A DNA stretch of 64,000 bases from Bacillus sp. AFS006103 (GCA_002559145.1 NTXX01000006.1:18413-82412), one strand, 5' to 3'. Numbered from the stretch's first letter, positions 20,938-30,483 are shown. The notes: generated by a model from the sequence alone, not told the origin. Numbers and translations are program-made.

Positions 20938-21765
20938 TTACTTCAACAAATCCCCTACAAATTTCGGCAATACGAATGCCGCTTTGTGCAGTTCTTTTGT
21001 ATAGTATTTGGTTTCGATTTCGTGGAAGCGGTCTTCGCTTACTTCTAATGGGTCATATTTCTTTGAACCGATCGTGAATGCCCATAATCCGCTTGGATAC
21101 GTAGGAATATTCGCTACATACAAACGAGTAATCGGGAAGATTTCGCGCACATCCCGTTGAACGTTACGAATTAAATCCGCTTTGAACCACGGATTATCCG
21201 ACTGCGCCACAAAGATTCCGTCTTCTTTCAATGCCTTTGAAATTCCTGCATAGAATCCCTTGGTAAAAAGGTTAACAGCTGGTCCGACAGGCTCGGTCGA
21301 GTCAACCATGATCACATCATACTCATTTTCGCTGTTTGCAATATGCATGAATCCGTCATCGACCTGAACATCGACGCGCGGATCATCTAGCATACCGGCA
21401 ATCTCCGGAAGGAATTTCTTTGAGTACTCAATGACCTTACCATCAATATCAACAAGCGTCGCTTTTTTCACACTTGGATGCTTCAGCACTTCACGAATCA
21501 CACCGCCATCGCCGCCGCCGACAACTAGCACATTTTCGGGATTTGGGTGTGTAAATAAAGGAACATGTGCGACCATTTCATGGTAAACAAACTCATCGCG
21601 GACAGACGTCATGACCATGTCGTCCAATAAAAGCATGTTGCCCCACTCTTCGGTTTCAATCATATCCAGCTTTTGAAACTCAGTTTGTTCTGTATGTAAG
21701 GTTTTATTTACTTTCATGGTAATGCCGAAATTTTCCGTTTGCTTTTCTGTAAACCAAATGGACAT
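20938..21765 (-). CDS. speE: Spermidine synthase
   Basis: Transfers aminopropyl from decarboxylated SAM to putrescine. 275 aa from the second ATG (21765), which is 6 nt behind AAAGGAAG; the first ATG at 21771 abuts the ribosome binding site. Family motifs: [35 protein letters not shown] and the catalytic Asp in VDSTEPVGP. First gene of the speE-speB pair. Confidence 0.96.
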   Translation of the reverse strand: MSIWFTEKQTENFGITMKVNKTLHTEQTEFQKLDMIETEEWGNMLLLDDMVMTSVRDEFVYHEMVAHVPLFTHPNPENVLVVGGGDGGVIREVLKHPSVKKATLVDIDGKVIEYSKKFLPEIAGMLDDPRVDVQVDDGFMHIANSENEYDVIMVDSTEPVGPAVNLFTKGFYAGISKALKEDGIFVAQSDNPWFKADLIRNVQRDVREIFPITRLYVANIPTYPSGLWAFTIGSKKYDPLEVSEDRFHEIETKYYTKELHKAAFVLPKFVGDLLK

Positions 21766-21819
21766 GTACATCTTCCTTTCACTTCATCCTATTTAGACCT
21801 CTAGTGATTACACTTCAAT

Positions 21820-21848
21820 TTTATAGTACCCAAACTATTGAATTACAA
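21820..21848 (-). promoter_or_regulatory. Probable sigma-A promoter of speE
   Basis: Leftward TTGTAA (21843-21848), 17-bp spacer, TATAAA (21820-21825), about 55 bp before the speE start. Confidence 0.6.
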
Positions 21849-21960
21849 ACACACCAAAAAGTCTAGCAAAATTTAAATAAATCATGCATTAAATGTTTAA
21901 AAAGGTTCTATTTTTTCAATACTATTACTATCTATTTTTTCAAAATTTGGAAATGCGGGG

Positions 21961-22080
21961 TCTAGCTGCAGCGCCTAGCCCCTCGAGGTCGCTTCGGTCC
22001 TGTCGATGAAGTCAAAGAACGACTTCACCGTCAGGACCTCCAGCGCTTGTCGGGGCTGACCAAGGCGCTTCCGCTTTTCT
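21961..22080. repeat. Interspersed palindromic element D
   Basis: About 120 bp. It starts TCTAGCTGCAGCGCCTAGCCCC and ends GGGGCTGACCAAGGCGCTTCCGCT, so the ends are imperfect inverted repeats. Inside are GAGGTC/GACCTC and the hairpin GAAGTC-aaagaac-GACTTC. It stops one base before the pbpG ribosome binding site. It resembles the short palindromic repeats common in Bacillus intergenic DNA and differs from copies A-C. The rest of the 21766-22095 gap holds the speE promoter and AT-rich DNA. Confidence 0.7.
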
Positions 22081-22095
22081 AGTGAGGTGATAGTA

Positions 22096-24165
22096 GTGGA
22101 AATCATGACGGATCAAGGGTTTCGGAAGACGATTAAATATTTGCGAGCAGTGATTATCCTCAGTTTGATAGGCATGATTTGCCTGCTCATCCTCTTCCTC
22201 GGTATTCTTGCCTATGCAAAAATTCTCGGCGCGCCTCCGCTCGCGGTACCGCAATCGACCCTATTCTTCGCCGATGATGGGGCGTTGATTGGCGAAAGCA
22301 ATAGCGGCCAAAAACGGTATTGGGCCCGGTTGAAGGATATTTCCCCGGATGTGGTTGCTGCTACCATTTCCATTGAGGATAAAAATTTTTACGAGCATCA
22401 TGGCTTTGATTATAAGCGGATTGCCGGTGCGGTCTTAGCCGATATTCAAGCCTTTTCAAAAGTACAGGGTGCCAGCACGATCACCCAGCAATATGCCCGA
22501 AATCTATTTCTTGAACACGATAAAACGTGGACACGGAAGCTCCATGAGGCTTTTTATACGATTCGCATTGAGATGAATTATTCTAAAAAGGAAATTCTTG
22601 AAGGCTATTTAAATACGATTTATTATGGCAACGGGGCCTATGGGGTACAGGCGGCGAGCCAATATTATTTTGGGAAAGATGCTAAGGACTTAAACCTTGC
22701 AGAAGCGAGCATGCTAGCAGGAATTCCAAAGGGGCCGGGGATTTACTCACCGCTTGCCTCAATGGAAAATGCAAAGCAGCGTCAGACGATTATTTTGAAA
22801 AGCATGGTAACGAATCATTATATTAAGAAAAAAGAAGCCATCAATGCATCGATGAAGCCGCTGACCATCGTCGGCGCTCACAACACTCGAAAAGTGAAGG
22901 TCGCCCCTTATTTTCAGGATGCCGTCAGAAATGCGTTAAAAAATCAATTACATTTAGATGACCGTACGATTGCCCTCGGCGGTTTGAAGGTCTATACCAC
23001 ACTTAACCGCAAACAGCAGGAAGCAGCGGAAAGTCAAGTTCATAAATATGTCGCGAATCTATCAGAGATTCAAGTCGGACTCGTGGCAATGGATCCTAAA
23101 AACGGGTATGTCAAAGCCATGGTCGGTGGCAGGGATTATGAAAAAAGCCCGTTTAATCGCGCTGTTCAGGCGATAAGGCAGCCAGGATCCACCATCAAGC
23201 CGATTCTTTATTATGCGGCCCTTGAGCAGGGATTTACGCCATCCTCGACGATGCGCAGTGAATTTACGACCTTCCATTTTGATGATGGCCAGCCTGATTA
23301 TACGCCGCATAACTTTAACAATAAGTATGCTGACGGCGAAATCACCCTTGCCCAGGCGCTCGCTGTCTCCGATAATATTTTTGCTGTCAAAACGCATTTA
23401 TTTTTAGGAGAAGAGACGTTAATCGAGACGGCAAAGAAATTCGGCCTCTCTTCAAAAATGGCTCGTGTTCCGTCACTAGCATTGGGGACTTCAGGTGTAC
23501 GGGTTATTGAAATGGCTAATGCCTATAGTCTATTTGCTAACGGTGGAAAAAAGGTGAATCCAACCTTAATTACGCGAGTGGAAGACTATAATGGCAACGT
23601 CATTTTTGAAAAAGAAAATGACACGCAAAAGGTCCTCGACCCAGCTAAGGCCTTTGTCATGACGCAAATGTTGACAGGAATTTTTGATCCGAAGTTAAAC
23701 GGATATGCTAAGGTAACAGGGAGCACAGTTATTAAGGATATTTCAAGGCCCTATGCCGGTAAATCGGGCTCCACGGAGACGGATAGCTGGATGGTTGGGT
23801 ACTCACCGCAGCTGGTTACCGCCGTTTGGGCCGGCTATGATATGGGCAAACCCATTGAGTTGGTTGCTGAAAAAACGTATGCCAAGAATATTTGGGCAAA
23901 TTTTATGGAAGAAGCCTTAAAAGGTAAGCCTGTAAAAGCGTTTAAAGTGCCTAAAGAAGGTGTCAAAGGGGTTTATGTCAATCCGGAGAATGGCAAGCTT
24001 GCTACAAAGGATTGCCCGGTACGTCGGTTCACTTATTTCGTCGCTGGCACGGAACCAACTGAATATTGCACAGAGCATCTCAAAAATCATGAATCCGCAC
24101 CAGGGGACCACAGGGGTACGAACAAAAAAGTACCGTGGTATAAGAAGATTATGCCTTGGAGTTAA
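22096..24165 (+). CDS. pbpG: Class A penicillin-binding protein (PbpG type)
   Basis: Bifunctional peptidoglycan synthase, probably for spore cortex or germ cell wall as for B. subtilis PbpG. GTG start at 22096, 6 bp after AGTGAGGTG (689 aa). N-terminal signal-anchor helix, then GT51 transglycosylase (EDKNFYEHHGFD near 95, TITQQYARNLFL near 135), linker, and transpeptidase with SxxK in QPGSTIKPI, SDN in LAVSDNIFAVK and KSG in YAGKSGSTETDSW. Located in the conserved spe-pbpG-ywhD order. Forespore expression is inferred, not seen. Confidence 0.93.
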   Translation: MEIMTDQGFRKTIKYLRAVIILSLIGMICLLILFLGILAYAKILGAPPLAVPQSTLFFADDGALIGESNSGQKRYWARLKDISPDVVAATISIEDKNFYEHHGFDYKRIAGAVLADIQAFSKVQGASTITQQYARNLFLEHDKTWTRKLHEAFYTIRIEMNYSKKEILEGYLNTIYYGNGAYGVQAASQYYFGKDAKDLNLAEASMLAGIPKGPGIYSPLASMENAKQRQTIILKSMVTNHYIKKKEAINASMKPLTIVGAHNTRKVKVAPYFQDAVRNALKNQLHLDDRTIALGGLKVYTTLNRKQQEAAESQVHKYVANLSEIQVGLVAMDPKNGYVKAMVGGRDYEKSPFNRAVQAIRQPGSTIKPILYYAALEQGFTPSSTMRSEFTTFHFDDGQPDYTPHNFNNKYADGEITLAQALAVSDNIFAVKTHLFLGEETLIETAKKFGLSSKMARVPSLALGTSGVRVIEMANAYSLFANGGKKVNPTLITRVEDYNGNVIFEKENDTQKVLDPAKAFVMTQMLTGIFDPKLNGYAKVTGSTVIKDISRPYAGKSGSTETDSWMVGYSPQLVTAVWAGYDMGKPIELVAEKTYAKNIWANFMEEALKGKPVKAFKVPKEGVKGVYVNPENGKLATKDCPVRRFTYFVAGTEPTEYCTEHLKNHESAPGDHRGTNKKVPWYKKIMPWS

Positions 24166-24170
24166 CCAAA

Positions 24171-24206
24171 TAGAAGAGCTCCGGAAAATTTTCCGGAGCT
24201 CTTCTT
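24171..24206. terminator. Bidirectional terminator pbpG/ywhD
   Basis: AGAAGAGCTCCGG-aaaatttt-CCGGAGCTCTTCT, a perfect long stem right after the pbpG stop, between convergent genes. Confidence 0.9.
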
Positions 24207-24271
24207 GTCCTGGTTTTATAGCGTTTTTACATTGCTAATGATACTATATTTTTCAAAAAAACTACAAGCTT

Positions 24272-24781
24272 TTATTTTGACAATAAACCCTTTTTTAGCT
24301 CATCAGTAGAGTTGTTCCATAAAACCTCATTATGATTACGCAGGAAATCGGCTAACACCTTTTTCGAATTGTCATCCATCTCGTCGACAATAATATGACG
24401 CTTCAGCGACTTATCCATGCGGTTCACATGTTCCGGCAAGGATTTGTAGCCGCGTCGAATCTCGCGGTCAACCGTCATGAAACAGGCGGTAACCCCAGCG
24501 TAATAAGGACCTTCTTCGTTGCGGTCAATCGTTACCCAAACGAGCCAATACGGTTTCCCGTTCGGGACCTCAGCTTGCGTCTTTAAAAATTTAATCCCTT
24601 TTTCGACGACGCTGCGGGCATGCATCGCGCCAACATCAATCTCAGCTTCACCTGCATTGACATCAATGATGACCGGTGAAACATTATCAAGGCTGAGCGC
24701 CCCTTTGCCGTAGCCCTTGTGACCATCGGTTGGGTCACTTTTTATAATATTAAAACCAAGTTTCTTCTTATTTTCTTCCAT
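24272..24781 (-). CDS. ywhD: YwhD family protein
   Basis: 169-residue cytoplasmic protein of unknown function. It is recognised by length and by place between pbpG and the M50 protease ywhC, as in B. subtilis, with features such as FNIIKSDPTDGHKGYG at the N-terminus and GNADVGA-like PVIIDVNAGEAEIDVGAMHARS. No catalytic motif is evident. Starts 15 bp after ywhC ends, so cotranscribed. Confidence 0.85.
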   Translation of the reverse strand: MEENKKKLGFNIIKSDPTDGHKGYGKGALSLDNVSPVIIDVNAGEAEIDVGAMHARSVVEKGIKFLKTQAEVPNGKPYWLVWVTIDRNEEGPYYAGVTACFMTVDREIRRGYKSLPEHVNRMDKSLKRHIIVDEMDDNSKKVLADFLRNHNEVLWNNSTDELKKGLLSK

Positions 24782-24796
24782 TAAAACTTATACCCC

Positions 24797-25453
24797 CTAA
24801 AAGAACAACATTCGAAAAAAATTACTTAACCCATCCCACACCCACGGAATTACCACCCCGAAAATTGGTGTAATCGTAAATCTATCAAGCGGTGTAAAAA
24901 CCAATATTAAAAAAATCAATGCCCCGTATTGTTCATATTGGGTCATTTTTGCCCGCACATGGGTCGGAGCTAAATCCTCAATAATCCGGTAGCCATCGAG
25001 CGGTGGAAAAGGTAACAGGTTAAAAATAAACAGAACAATGTTGAGCCGGATAAATATTTCGAGAAAATCATAGAAACTGTCTGGTGCGGTTGCACCGAAA
25101 CGACTTAATCCGAACGCGACAACAAAGCCTATACAAGCTAAAATGAGATTGCTAAGCGGACCTGCAACGGAAACAAGAATTCCTGCCAAGCGGGGCTTTT
25201 TAAAGAAAAAGCGATTCACAGGAACGGGACGGGCCCAGCCAAAGCCGGCGATAAAAATTAAAATCGTTCCAATCGGATCAAGGTGCTTGAGTGGATTCAG
25301 CGTCAAGCGTCCTTGGTTTTTCGCCGTCATGTCGCCGAATTTATAGGCAACAAACGCATGAGCAAATTCGTGAAACGTAAAGGCAATCATCAGCGTAATC
25401 GCCAAATAAGGAATCATACTTAACGGATAGGCAAAATGAAAATTCTCCAACAT
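24797..25453 (-). CDS. ywhC: Site-2 protease family (M50) membrane metalloprotease
   Basis: Integral membrane zinc protease. 218 aa from the ATG at 25453 behind AAGGAGATA; the longer frame to 25537 is basic and not membrane-like. Zinc motif FHEFAHAFVAYKFG in the first half and a PPLDGYRI motif near residue 160 (the NPDG-type third ligand region). About five to six hydrophobic helices. Members of this group may cut membrane-bound regulators, but the substrate is unknown. Leads the ywhC-ywhD pair. Confidence 0.9.
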   Translation of the reverse strand: MLENFHFAYPLSMIPYLAITLMIAFTFHEFAHAFVAYKFGDMTAKNQGRLTLNPLKHLDPIGTILIFIAGFGWARPVPVNRFFFKKPRLAGILVSVAGPLSNLILACIGFVVAFGLSRFGATAPDSFYDFLEIFIRLNIVLFIFNLLPFPPLDGYRIIEDLAPTHVRAKMTQYEQYGALIFLILVFTPLDRFTITPIFGVVIPWVWDGLSNFFRMLFF

Positions 25454-25613
25454 GTATCTCCTTCCAGCACTACGGATGGCACGCTTCGGATTAGCCGTGA
25501 CTCCATTTTTTCTATATTTATTCCTTTTAGTATACATGAAACGGTTTCAAAAAAGAAAATCAAACGTGTCATCGAATATTGCACTTTTCGTCGAACTGTG
25601 GAAAACTAAATTT

Positions 25614-25755
25614 AAAGCGGAAGCGACCGTTTAGCGGCGTATGGACTAGAGCGCTTTGACTGAGATAAAGGAAACACGGAGAACGGAGTGATTCGATGTT
25701 GACTTATCGTAGGGAAAAGAGCGAAGTCCACTAGCCGTTGGGCGCTGGAGCTAGA
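25614..25755 (+). repeat. 145-bp interspersed element, copy C
   Basis: Same block order as copies A and B: AAAGCGGAAGCGACCG, TAGCGGCGTATGGACT, GAGATAAAGGAAACACGGAG, TTGACTTATCGTAGGG, CACTAGCCGTTGGGCG, GAGCTAGA. It lies between ywhC and ywhB; the rest of that 342-bp gap (25454-25613) is AT-rich with nothing recognised. Confidence 0.85.
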
Positions 25756-25795
25756 TAGTAATCAAATTTAAAAGCTCTGAATGGAGGAAAAAAAC

Positions 25796-25981
25796 ATGCC
25801 ATATGTTACCGTAAAAATGCTTGAGGGACGTACTGATGATCAGAAGCGTGCATTAGTTACAAAAGTAACTGAAGCCGTCAGCGAAACAACAGGTGCTCCA
25901 AAAGAAGCCATCCATGTAATGATCGAAGAAATGAGCAAAAACAACCTTGGAATTGCCGGCGTGAGAAAAAGCGACCAATAA
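25796..25981 (+). CDS. ywhB: 4-oxalocrotonate tautomerase family enzyme
   Basis: 61-residue tautomerase subunit; these assemble as hexamers. After Met removal the catalytic Pro1 would be exposed (MPYVTVKMLEGR), and the conserved Arg lies near residues 11-12. The ATG at 25796 is placed 7-8 bp after GGAGG; the ATG at 25781 overlaps the ribosome binding site. Natural substrate unknown; the B. subtilis homologue YwhB acts on 2-hydroxymuconate in vitro. Confidence 0.93.
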   Translation: MPYVTVKMLEGRTDDQKRALVTKVTEAVSETTGAPKEAIHVMIEEMSKNNLGIAGVRKSDQ

Positions 25982-25999
25982 AAAAAAGCGGAAGCGACC

Positions 26000-26048
26000 G
26001 GTGTCAGGCACCATGTGAAATTTTCACAAAGGTGCCTGACACCTTTTT
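26000..26048 (+). terminator. GGTGTCAGGCACC hairpin acting as ywhB terminator
   Basis: Arms GGTGTCAGGCACC (26000-26012) and GGTGCCTGACACC (26031-26043), then TTTTT. A 16-bp piece of the 145-bp element start (AAAGCGGAAGCGACCG, 25985-26000) is fused to its left side. Confidence 0.8.
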
Positions 26049-26051
26049 GTC

Positions 26052-26090
26052 AAAAAAAAACACCCAGACTACTGCACCGTAGTCTGGGTG
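26052..26090 (-). terminator. Terminator of ywgA
   Basis: Leftward CACCCAGACTAC-GGTGCA-GTAGTCTGGGTG followed by nine T residues. Confidence 0.92.
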
Positions 26091-26105
26091 GTGTTTAAAA
26101 CAATC

Positions 26106-26609
26106 TTATTGAATTTTCCCTTTTAACGCTTCGATATATTGATAGGCCTCATCGATTTCCGCTTCGGTATAGCGCTGACTTGCTTTTAAGGTAAACACCT
26201 TGTTCATGACCTCTTCTTTTGGAAGATTATCAAAATATAAAACCGTTGAAACCAACTCCAAGAATCTAGCATTCTGGTCATTCATATCCACCAGACAATC
26301 CTGCAAAAACGGCATCTCGACCTCATTCAAACTTAAAAACTCTTTCCCCGGCTCTGTCAGCGAGTAGCGATATTGGAAATAGCCACCCTTTTTCTCCTTC
26401 ACTTCATTGAGAAAGCCCATGTTACAAAGCTCTTCGACCCGTAACGTCAATTCCTCTGAGTAGGGGCCGTAAAAATGAAACTGGAACCGCTCATGAAAAG
26501 GGAAGGCCACCTTTTTTGCAATATATATCATCTTTTGCAGCTTCTTTCGTCCGATAATCTCACCGGATACCATAACCGCCTGCATCAGCTTCGCGTGATC
26601 ATTTAACAA
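26106..26609 (-). CDS. ywgA: YwgA family protein
   Basis: 167 aa, conserved in Bacillus, function unknown. Contains IGRKKLQKMIYIAKKV, FQFHFYGPYSEEL and YRYSLTEPGKEFL, a winged-helix-like layout. The start is TTG (TTG TTA AAT GAT), about 10 nt behind AGGAG; no ATG is available in frame. It lies directly downstream of the HD protein ywfO on the same strand, as in B. subtilis. Confidence 0.85.
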   Translation of the reverse strand: MLNDHAKLMQAVMVSGEIIGRKKLQKMIYIAKKVAFPFHERFQFHFYGPYSEELTLRVEELCNMGFLNEVKEKKGGYFQYRYSLTEPGKEFLSLNEVEMPFLQDCLVDMNDQNARFLELVSTVLYFDNLPKEEVMNKVFTLKASQRYTEAEIDEAYQYIEALKGKIQ

Positions 26610-26649
26610 CGTTCGTCATCTCCTACTCCATTTCAACAGATCATGATTC

Positions 26650-26662
26650 GGTGTCAGGCACC
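26650..26662. repeat. Single GGTGTCAGGCACC arm
   Basis: One 13-bp palindromic arm, 15 bp past the ywfO stop. No partner arm is close by. Confidence 0.6.
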
Positions 26663-26676
26663 AATTGTTAATCGTT

Positions 26677-27975
26677 CTATAACTCTAAAAGGGCACGGAT
26701 TTGCTTCTTAACTTCTTTTTCCCCAGTGTCGTCGAGAAGGAAATCGGCCGGGTAATAGAGCTTGTGGTCCGTTCTTCTTTTCCCTGAAATCGCATCGACG
26801 ATCTCGGACTCTCTCGAGAGCTCCCGGAGTTCCCCATTATGCATCAACAAATGAATCGGCAGCCGTTCCTCTTCCTCCCCGGGACGATAGAAATCATACG
26901 GTAAATCCGATGAGGAATCGACCACTAAATAGTATTCCGGATCGATTCCGGCCTTTTTAAATAAGGAACCTAATTCGGCGAGTTTTTTGTATTCTTTCGC
27001 AGGATCAAATTCGGCAAACTTAAATAGATTGCGATTGACAAATCGACGGCAGAGATCCCTTAAAATGGGATCGGCTTCCTCCTGCCAAATTTGAAAATAA
27101 TATAAAATAACCGATTCATCTAATTTTAAATAGTCTTCTAAAGTTACTTTTTCATTGAAAATCGATGTAAAGTGGATCGGTTCATATTTAAACGAATAGT
27201 TTTCTTCAAACAACTGCTTGGCGCGGTGGAGAATTTTTGTCAAAATGACCTCTGCACTGCGCGAAACGGGATGAAAATAGACCTGCCAATACATCTGGTA
27301 GCGGCTCATAATATAATCTTCGACCGCATGCATTCCGCTCTTTTTAATAACCACCTGGTCTTCGCGCGGCCGCATCACCCGGAGGATGCGTTCCATATCA
27401 AATTGACCGTAGCTGACGCCCGTAAAATAGGCGTCCCGCTGCAAGTAATCCATCCGGTCAGCATCAATTTGACTGGAAATCAGGCTGACTACTAACTTTT
27501 TCTCTGAAGTCTTCGCAATTACTTCGGCAACTTTTTCAGGGAAATCCTTGCCAACCTTCAAGAGCACCTGATTCACTTCGGTATCGCCTAAAATAATCTT
27601 CCTGGTAAAATCCTCATGATCAAAATCAAACACATTTTCAAAGGAATGGGAAAACGGGCCGTGTCCGAGGTCGTGAAGCAGGGCCGCACACAGGGTTAGC
27701 AGGCGCTCATTATTATTCCACTCCGGCCTTCCTACAAACACATCATCAATGATGCGGCGGACAATTTCATAGACACCTAGTGAATGGTTGAAGCGGCTGT
27801 GCTCTGCACCGTGAAAGGTTAAAAATGTCGTTCCGAGCTGTTTAATGCGCCGTAAGCGCTGAAACTCTTTCGTCCCAATTAAATCCCAAATGGCCAGGTC
27901 ACGGACGTGAACGTAGCGGTGGACAGGGTCTTTAAATACTTTTTCTTCACTCAGTTTTTCCTCCGAATAGGCCAT
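26677..27975 (-). CDS. ywfO: HD-domain phosphohydrolase (YwfO)
   Basis: Nucleotide triphosphohydrolase-like HD protein. 432 aa from the ATG at 27975 (GAGGGAAG upstream), equal to B. subtilis YwfO; the frame to 28080 is extended artificially. Metal-binding motif HSRFNHSLGVYEIVRR ... AALLHDLGHGPFSH near residues 55-110, then QIDADRMDYLQRDAYFTG near 180. Probably a dNTPase or related enzyme of nucleotide control; the substrate is not evident. Confidence 0.9.
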   Translation of the reverse strand: MAYSEEKLSEEKVFKDPVHRYVHVRDLAIWDLIGTKEFQRLRRIKQLGTTFLTFHGAEHSRFNHSLGVYEIVRRIIDDVFVGRPEWNNNERLLTLCAALLHDLGHGPFSHSFENVFDFDHEDFTRKIILGDTEVNQVLLKVGKDFPEKVAEVIAKTSEKKLVVSLISSQIDADRMDYLQRDAYFTGVSYGQFDMERILRVMRPREDQVVIKKSGMHAVEDYIMSRYQMYWQVYFHPVSRSAEVILTKILHRAKQLFEENYSFKYEPIHFTSIFNEKVTLEDYLKLDESVILYYFQIWQEEADPILRDLCRRFVNRNLFKFAEFDPAKEYKKLAELGSLFKKAGIDPEYYLVVDSSSDLPYDFYRPGEEEERLPIHLLMHNGELRELSRESEIVDAISGKRRTDHKLYYPADFLLDDTGEKEVKKQIRALLEL

Positions 27976-28112
27976 AGACTTCCCTCTTCCTCGTAAACTT
28001 GCTTCTGGCGTGCGGGGCTTCCAATGCCATTTGCTAATATATTTCCTATTATATCCCAAAAACCACCCTATTTTCAGCAATATTCTACAGGATTTTTCGA
28101 CATTGTTTGGAA

Positions 28113-28146
28113 AAAAAAATCACCTGTGTTCTCCAACAAAGGTGAT
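28113..28146 (-). terminator. Terminator of the DUF1450 gene
   Basis: Leftward ATCACCT - 14-nt loop - AGGTGAT followed by TTTTTTTTT, touching the stop codon. Confidence 0.8.
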
Positions 28147-28367
28147 TATTTTATCTTTTTATTTACTTTCTCCATTAATTCCTCTTCGGTTAGTGCCGCA
28201 ACGGGGCGGTTATTGACGAAGGCAAAGGTCTTTTTCCGGCCAGGCCCGCAATAGGATTGGCAGCCAATTTTCACTTCAGCATCCGGATCCAGTTCTTTCA
28301 ACCGAGGAATTAACGTCTTTAGATTCACGGCCTGACAATCATCACAAACGCGAAATTCATTAGACAT
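28146..28367 (-). CDS. DUF1450 (YuzB-like) small protein
   Basis: 73 residues with a thioredoxin-like 2Fe-2S pattern: CDDC near residue 8 and CQSYCGPG near residue 36. This spacing is typical of the DUF1450 family found near ywfO/rsfA in Bacillus. Function unknown; the cysteines could hold a metal or cluster. Single gene with its own terminator. Confidence 0.82.
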   Translation of the reverse strand: MSNEFRVCDDCQAVNLKTLIPRLKELDPDAEVKIGCQSYCGPGRKKTFAFVNNRPVAALTEEELMEKVNKKIK

Positions 28368-28639
28368 TTGTTACAACCCTTTCTTTGGTCACTCTCTATC
28401 TATATTTTATCCAGCTTGGATTTCTTAAAACATTCGATTAACTCCTATGGTATTTTACAATTTCTTGTTTTCGAATGCAAGTTGCAATCTTTACTAAACT
28501 CGTGAAAAAAATCTACTATCCTTGCAACCATTTTGGTATAAAGGCTTATAAACTTGTCCATCCTAAGACTAGAACTTTTAAAAACTCGTCAAGATTCATT
28601 GGCGGGTTCATCCAAAAACTATAAAAGGGAGTTGAACAT

Positions 28640-29428
28640 ATGAAAGTTCGTCAAGATGCATGGACAGATGAGAATGATTTGCTTTTAGCTGAGACTGTCC
28701 TAAGGCATGTAAGAGAAGGCAGTACCCAGCTGAATGCTTTTGAAGAAGTGGGCGATAAGCTGAATCGTACTTCTGCCGCTTGTGGGTTCAGATGGAATGC
28801 CGTCGTTCGCCACCGCTATGAAAAAGCATTACAATTGGCCAAAAAGCAACGAAAACAAAGACAAAGAGTGTTAGGAAAAGAGCAAGGCGGCAAGAAAAAG
28901 CTATTATATAGCCCGCCGCTCACTGGAGCACCTGATTTTGATACGATGCCGGTCCAAGTTGAAATGCCGCTCGAAGCTACGTTTGATCTGCCGGATATGA
29001 CAGCAGAGATGGCCGAGGAAAGCTATGTAACACCTGCTGCTATGCAAACTCAGGCGCCACTTCAAGCACAGGCACCTGTTCAAGCACCAGTCCAAACGTA
29101 CCGACAGGCCAATCCAACTGGACTTTCGCTTGATTCCGTCATTACTTACTTGCAAAACTTCCATCATGCCAATCTGCAAAATGAAGCATTAAAAAGTGAG
29201 AATGAAAGATTAAAAAGGGAATTGGCTGAAGTAAGGCGCCAAAATGAGGAAATGTCCGCTAAAATTGAAGGCCTCGAGCAGAATACCGAAACGATTCAAG
29301 AAGATTACGAGACCTTAATGAAGATCATGAACCGGGCCCGCAAACTTGTGTTATTTGAAGAAGAAGAAAGACCGGCGACTAAATTCAAAATGGACCGTAA
29401 CGGGAACTTAGAGAAAGTCGCGGAATAA
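28640..29428 (+). CDS. rsfA: RsfA family transcriptional regulator
   Basis: Regulator of forespore gene expression under sigma-F in B. subtilis. 262 aa. N-terminal Myb/SANT-like domain ([22 protein letters not shown], then [17 protein letters not shown]), a Gln/Pro/Ala-rich linker with APVQAPVQ repeats (~130-160) and a C-terminal coiled coil (~185-240). GGGAG precedes the ATG. The 272 bp upstream are AT-rich and hold no gene; I do not assign a promoter there. Confidence 0.9.
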   Translation: MKVRQDAWTDENDLLLAETVLRHVREGSTQLNAFEEVGDKLNRTSAACGFRWNAVVRHRYEKALQLAKKQRKQRQRVLGKEQGGKKKLLYSPPLTGAPDFDTMPVQVEMPLEATFDLPDMTAEMAEESYVTPAAMQTQAPLQAQAPVQAPVQTYRQANPTGLSLDSVITYLQNFHHANLQNEALKSENERLKRELAEVRRQNEEMSAKIEGLEQNTETIQEDYETLMKIMNRARKLVLFEEEERPATKFKMDRNGNLEKVAE

Positions 29429-29472
29429 AAATACTGGGAGAAGAGCAAAAGCGCAACATCTCTTTGAAAAGA

Positions 29473-29512
29473 AAAGCCGTAAATCCACTCGAGTGGGATT
29501 TGCGGCTTTTTT
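29473..29512. terminator. Bidirectional terminator rsfA/lipL
   Basis: AAAAGCCGTAAATCC - ACTCGAGT - GGATTTGCGGCTTTTTT between two convergent genes. Confidence 0.9.
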
Positions 29513-30341
29513 ACATGGCGGCAATTTTTTCATTACGATCAATGACCCGTTGATAATAACCGGGAAATAACGACAGTTCATACTCATTCAATGGCCCTGC
29601 ATATAAAAATTCACTATTTTCCTTTAACTGGTTTAATAGACGGAGCATCACATCGGCGATCGTGAAATCCGTGCCAAGCAATTCTGCGAGCGAAGCCATG
29701 ACTTCCGGGACAATCTGCGGATAGGCAAATTTTGTTTCTGCTTCTTGTTTTGCTAGTTTATAAAATTGCCTGACCAGTTCAGCACGTTCCTGGCCGCTGC
29801 CATTTACACAAAGATAAATCTGGACAGCCACCCCTTTTTTAAGGCGGCGCTGGGAGATACCCGCAAATTTTTTCCCGCCAATACTAAGGTCATAGCTTCC
29901 CGGGCAATAAGAACCGACTATTTCCCTTGCCTCAATCTGATGCGGAAAGTCGGCAAACATATTCTGAATCAGCTGCCACATGGCATCATAGCCGCGGTTA
30001 ATATCAATCCCTTTTTCCGCCTCGGGGAAAATCAACGAAATATTGAGGACCCCTTCATCGAGAATGACAGCGAGTCCGCCCGAGTTTCTGACAATCGCCT
30101 GATAGCCTTGCTCGTGCAGGAATTCGATTCCTTCTTGTAAAAATGGCAGTTTGGTATCCTGAATGCCGAGGACGCATGTTTTGTAGTGCACCCAGGTCCT
30201 GGCTGTGGCTGGTGCCTCTCCCGTTCCGACCGAGGCACAGAGGGTATCATCGGTTCCAAACGATTGTAATGCTTGAAAATGAATGCCAACAGCGGATTGA
30301 TCGATGATTCGCCACTGCGGCTGGCGTAGTAAACCTTCCAT
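29511..30341 (-). CDS. lipL: Octanoyl-[GcvH]:protein N-octanoyltransferase
   Basis: Transfers octanoyl from GcvH to E2 subunits in Bacillus lipoate assembly. 276 aa (B. subtilis LipL 281). Lipoate-ligase fold: [31 protein letters not shown] with the nucleophilic Cys near residue 145, and [11 protein letters not shown]. Sits next to pta as ywfL does in B. subtilis. ATG at 30341 is 8 bp behind GGAG. Confidence 0.92.
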   Translation of the reverse strand: MEGLLRQPQWRIIDQSAVGIHFQALQSFGTDDTLCASVGTGEAPATARTWVHYKTCVLGIQDTKLPFLQEGIEFLHEQGYQAIVRNSGGLAVILDEGVLNISLIFPEAEKGIDINRGYDAMWQLIQNMFADFPHQIEAREIVGSYCPGSYDLSIGGKKFAGISQRRLKKGVAVQIYLCVNGSGQERAELVRQFYKLAKQEAETKFAYPQIVPEVMASLAELLGTDFTIADVMLRLLNQLKENSEFLYAGPLNEYELSLFPGYYQRVIDRNEKIAAM

Positions 30342-30377
30342 TTGGGTGGCTCCTTGACTTCATTTAATTGTTTTTTA

Positions 30378-30466
30378 GACAAAATTCAGTAGTTATTATA
30401 CAAAGTATTATACTTTATTTACGAAAATCATGATAATTTTACAAAACGCCCGAACATTCATACAAA
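30378..30466 (-). repeat. Degenerate 21-bp array of TTTGTA-type units upstream of lipL
   Basis: On the + strand GACAAA/TACAAA/TACGAA cores start at 30378, 30399, 30420, 30440 and 30461 (steps 21, 21, 20, 21). Read leftward they are TTTTGTA-like, the same family as the arrays at 468 and 11226. Confidence 0.55.
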
Positions 30467-30483
30467 GTTTGGAAAAATTATCC

